Shown here in pieces: positions 62,697 to 64,000 of a stretch of DNA of 64,000 nt; the stretch's first letter is position 1, and each line of letters begins with the position of its first letter. The DNA is from Anianabacter salinae (GTDB lineage Bacteria > Pseudomonadota > Alphaproteobacteria > Rhodobacterales > Rhodobacteraceae). The notes under the pieces were generated by a model. It was not told the origin of the DNA and searched no databases. It was given only the letters and a program-made list of their open reading frames with translations. The stretch covers positions 496,001 to 560,000 of the forward strand of contig NZ_JAHQZS010000002.1 of NCBI RefSeq assembly GCF_019061145.1. The letters run 5' to 3'. The position numbers and the translations under genes are program-made.

Positions 62697-63191
62697 ATGA
62701 CCAAGGCCCCTCAAAGCCGCCGCCGCTTCATCGTCGCCGGGGCAGCGATGCTCGCCGCCCCCGCGCTGATCCGGCCCGCCCTGGCGCAAGACCTTGCGCC
62801 GACGCAGACCATGCGCGGCGGGTCGAACAACTACCGTCCCGGCGCCCCCATCGTCGAGCGCATCGGCGGCGGCGGGTTCCAGATGACCGGCACCGTGCGC
62901 CGCGCCGGGGACGGCGCCCCGCTGGAAGGCATCCGCATTCAGATCTGGGCGCACACCACCGAAGGACACGAGCGCGACCCTCATAGCCACGGCGCGACGC
63001 TGACCGGGGCGGACGGGACGTTCCGCATGGACATGCCGCAGATCGTCCCGGCCTTCGGGCAGCCGCACGGGCATCTGGCCTATGACGCGGATCATGACGG
63101 GAACGGCTTTCGCACCGTGTTCCTGCGGCCGGTCATGTCCAGCGCCCGCGACACCGGCCTGAGCGCGGACTTCATCCTTCAACCGGCCTGA
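62697..63191 (+). CDS. Tat-exported intradiol dioxygenase-fold protein
   Basis: 164 aa, preceded by AGGAGG. A twin-arginine leader (SRRRFIVAGAAMLAAP) is cleaved near residue 30. The mature part has the intradiol-dioxygenase-like fold: a GTVRRAGDGAPLEGIRIQIW strand pair, GADGTFR, and the His pair PHGH (H124, H126). The two tyrosine iron ligands of true intradiol enzymes are not where expected; the matching loop is His-rich (H86, H91, H96, H98). It is co-transcribed with a b-type membrane cytochrome, 2 nt away. Real chemistry unknown. Confidence 0.7.
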   Translation: MTKAPQSRRRFIVAGAAMLAAPALIRPALAQDLAPTQTMRGGSNNYRPGAPIVERIGGGGFQMTGTVRRAGDGAPLEGIRIQIWAHTTEGHERDPHSHGATLTGADGTFRMDMPQIVPAFGQPHGHLAYDADHDGNGFRTVFLRPVMSSARDTGLSADFILQPA

Positions 63192-63193
63192 TC

Positions 63194-63817
63194 GTGCCGC
63201 CGCGCCTGCGTGCCGTCCTGGTCTGGTCCGCCCTGATCCTGGTGCTGGCCTTGCCGCTGGCGGTAGCAGCGTCCAGCCCGCTGCTGGCGTGGCGCGGCCC
63301 GGTCTATATCGCGGCGGGGTTCGCGGGCGTGGTGGCGATGGCGCTTCTGCTGCTGCAACCGCTGCTGGCGGGCGGATATCTTCCGGGGCTTCGCGCGCGA
63401 GGGGGGCGCGGCGTTCACCGCCGCGTCGGCGGCGTGCTTCTGATCGCGGTCGCTTTGCACGTCGGCGGTCTGTGGCTCACCAGCCCGCCCGACGTGATCG
63501 ACGCGCTGACCTTCACATCGCCCACACCGTTCTCGGCCTGGGGCGTGGTGGCGATGTGGGCGATGCTGGGCGCGGCGGGGTTCGCCCTGCTGCGCGGTCG
63601 GCTGTCGCGCTGGCCGCGCGCGTGGCGCATCGGGCACCGCCTGCTGGTGGCGATCGTGGTCGTCACCAGTGTGGTTCACGCGATGCTGATCGAAGGCACC
63701 ATGGGCACGCTGTCCAAGGCGGTCCTGTGCGCGGCGGCGCTTGCCGCGACGATCAAGGTGCTGCTCGACCTGCGCACATGGGCCCTGCTGCGCGGCGCCC
63801 GAAAGCGTCAGGCGTAG
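63194..63817 (+). CDS. Ferric reductase-like transmembrane protein (MsrQ/cytochrome b type)
   Basis: GTG-started integral membrane protein of 207 aa with about six helices. Two His pairs, H75/H89 and H148/H162, each 14 residues apart in a helix, fit the bis-heme b arrangement of the ferric reductase/YedZ superfamily. It starts 2 nt after the Tat-exported protein, so the two likely form a membrane-to-periplasm redox pair. Its stop overlaps the convergent Hint-protein gene. Confidence 0.75.
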   Translation: MPPRLRAVLVWSALILVLALPLAVAASSPLLAWRGPVYIAAGFAGVVAMALLLLQPLLAGGYLPGLRARGGRGVHRRVGGVLLIAVALHVGGLWLTSPPDVIDALTFTSPTPFSAWGVVAMWAMLGAAGFALLRGRLSRWPRAWRIGHRLLVAIVVVTSVVHAMLIEGTMGTLSKAVLCAAALAATIKVLLDLRTWALLRGARKRQA

Positions 63818-64000
63818 GATCGCAGCAGGCTGGCCTCGTGCTTTTTCAGGCAGGGGCGCGCGGTCGGACCATAGGTCTCGGGATGGCTGCGCAGTTCGGG
63901 AAAAAGTCCGAACAGCTCGTCCCGGCTCGGATCGGACAGCGCCGACAACCCGACGCTGCCGACATGGAAGCTTTCGGTCGCAGCGCCGTCGGCATAGATC
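63808..64000 (-). CDS. Hint-domain protein, C-terminal fragment
   Basis: The last 63 codons of a leftward gene whose start lies beyond the window. The tail reads DGAATESFHVGSVG, then DELFGLFPELR, YGPTARPCLKKHEASLL, which matches the closing segment of Rhodobacteraceae Hint (hedgehog/intein) proteins. These are often secreted by type I systems; one such system lies at 44-47 kb. The stop TGA is at 63810-63808, inside the end of the convergent gene. Confidence 0.6.
   Translation of the reverse strand, partial: IYADGAATESFHVGSVGLSALSDPSRDELFGLFPELRSHPETYGPTARPCLKKHEASLLRSYA

Noticed and set aside
1-64000. CRISPR arrays, insertion sequences, prophage, tRNA genes, attachment sites, toxin-antitoxin or defence genes
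   Set aside because: No regularly spaced repeats, transposase or integrase motifs, tRNA-like folds or defence-domain signatures were recognised on either strand.

Overview
The window is GC-rich chromosomal DNA of an alphaproteobacterium, most likely a marine or saline Rhodobacteraceae/Roseobacteraceae species. The evidence is the trkA-trkH-hfq-hflX order, a 'component of SufBCD complex' membrane gene, a Mg-type HemB, TRAP transporters, a Hint-domain protein tail, a class II DAHP synthase and the family-typical intergenic hairpin repeat. No tRNA, rRNA, insertion sequence, prophage or CRISPR array was seen. Genes are packed tightly with many 1-14 nt overlaps.

Layout. 1-5 kb: potassium uptake (trkA, trkH), RNA chaperone hfq, ribosome-associated GTPase hflX, a DUF2177 membrane protein. 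5-11 kb: penicillin-acylase-type Ntn hydrolase, a beta-hydroxyacid dehydrogenase, a SYLF lipoprotein, hemB, a small Suf-associated membrane protein. 11-21 kb: mfd, then a leftward set (acyl-CoA synthetase, DsbA-like oxidoreductase, Bcr/CflA exporter) facing an XRE-cupin regulator, a divergent CsbD-like protein and a peptide-type ABC binding protein. 21-27.6 kb: a candidate small RNA, 3-hydroxybutyrate dehydrogenase plus patatin, DUF502, psuK-psuG (pseudouridine breakdown) and rpsB-tsf with a strongly structured leader. 27.7-34.3 kb: a soluble PhoR-like kinase, gamma-carbonic anhydrase, gmk, yicC, a PAS protein, class II DAHP synthase and a GlxA-type AraC regulator.

34.4-44.2 kb is centred on purine ring breakdown: a MobA-like nucleotidyltransferase, a DctPQM TRAP transporter, puuD (membrane urate hydroxylase with a heme c domain), an intervening DEAD-box helicase, uraH, a puuE-uraD fusion, allA and (S)-ureidoglycine aminohydrolase. 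Together they take urate to glyoxylate, urea and ammonia, except for allantoate hydrolysis, which is not in the window. 44.2-47.3 kb: a type I secretion ATPase and adaptor without an adjacent substrate. 47.3-51.1 kb: galD-galC-galB (lower gallate / protocatechuate 4,5-cleavage pathway) with a divergent LysR regulator that carries two DNA-binding domains in tandem.

51.1-57.1 kb: the urea transporter operon urtABCDE (leftward), with an intercistronic hairpin after urtA and an NtrC-like palindrome upstream. 57.4-61.1 kb: an isoquinoline 1-oxidoreductase-type molybdenum hydroxylase (IorA/IorB-like) with a diheme cytochrome c and a small membrane protein. 61.4-64 kb: a YcaQ/AlkX-type DNA glycosylase, a Tat-exported intradiol-fold protein paired with a bis-heme b membrane protein, and the C-terminal end of a Hint-domain protein. 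Functionally the second half leans towards organic nitrogen scavenging (purines, urea, N-heterocycles) and molybdoenzyme chemistry. Most of the first half is housekeeping.
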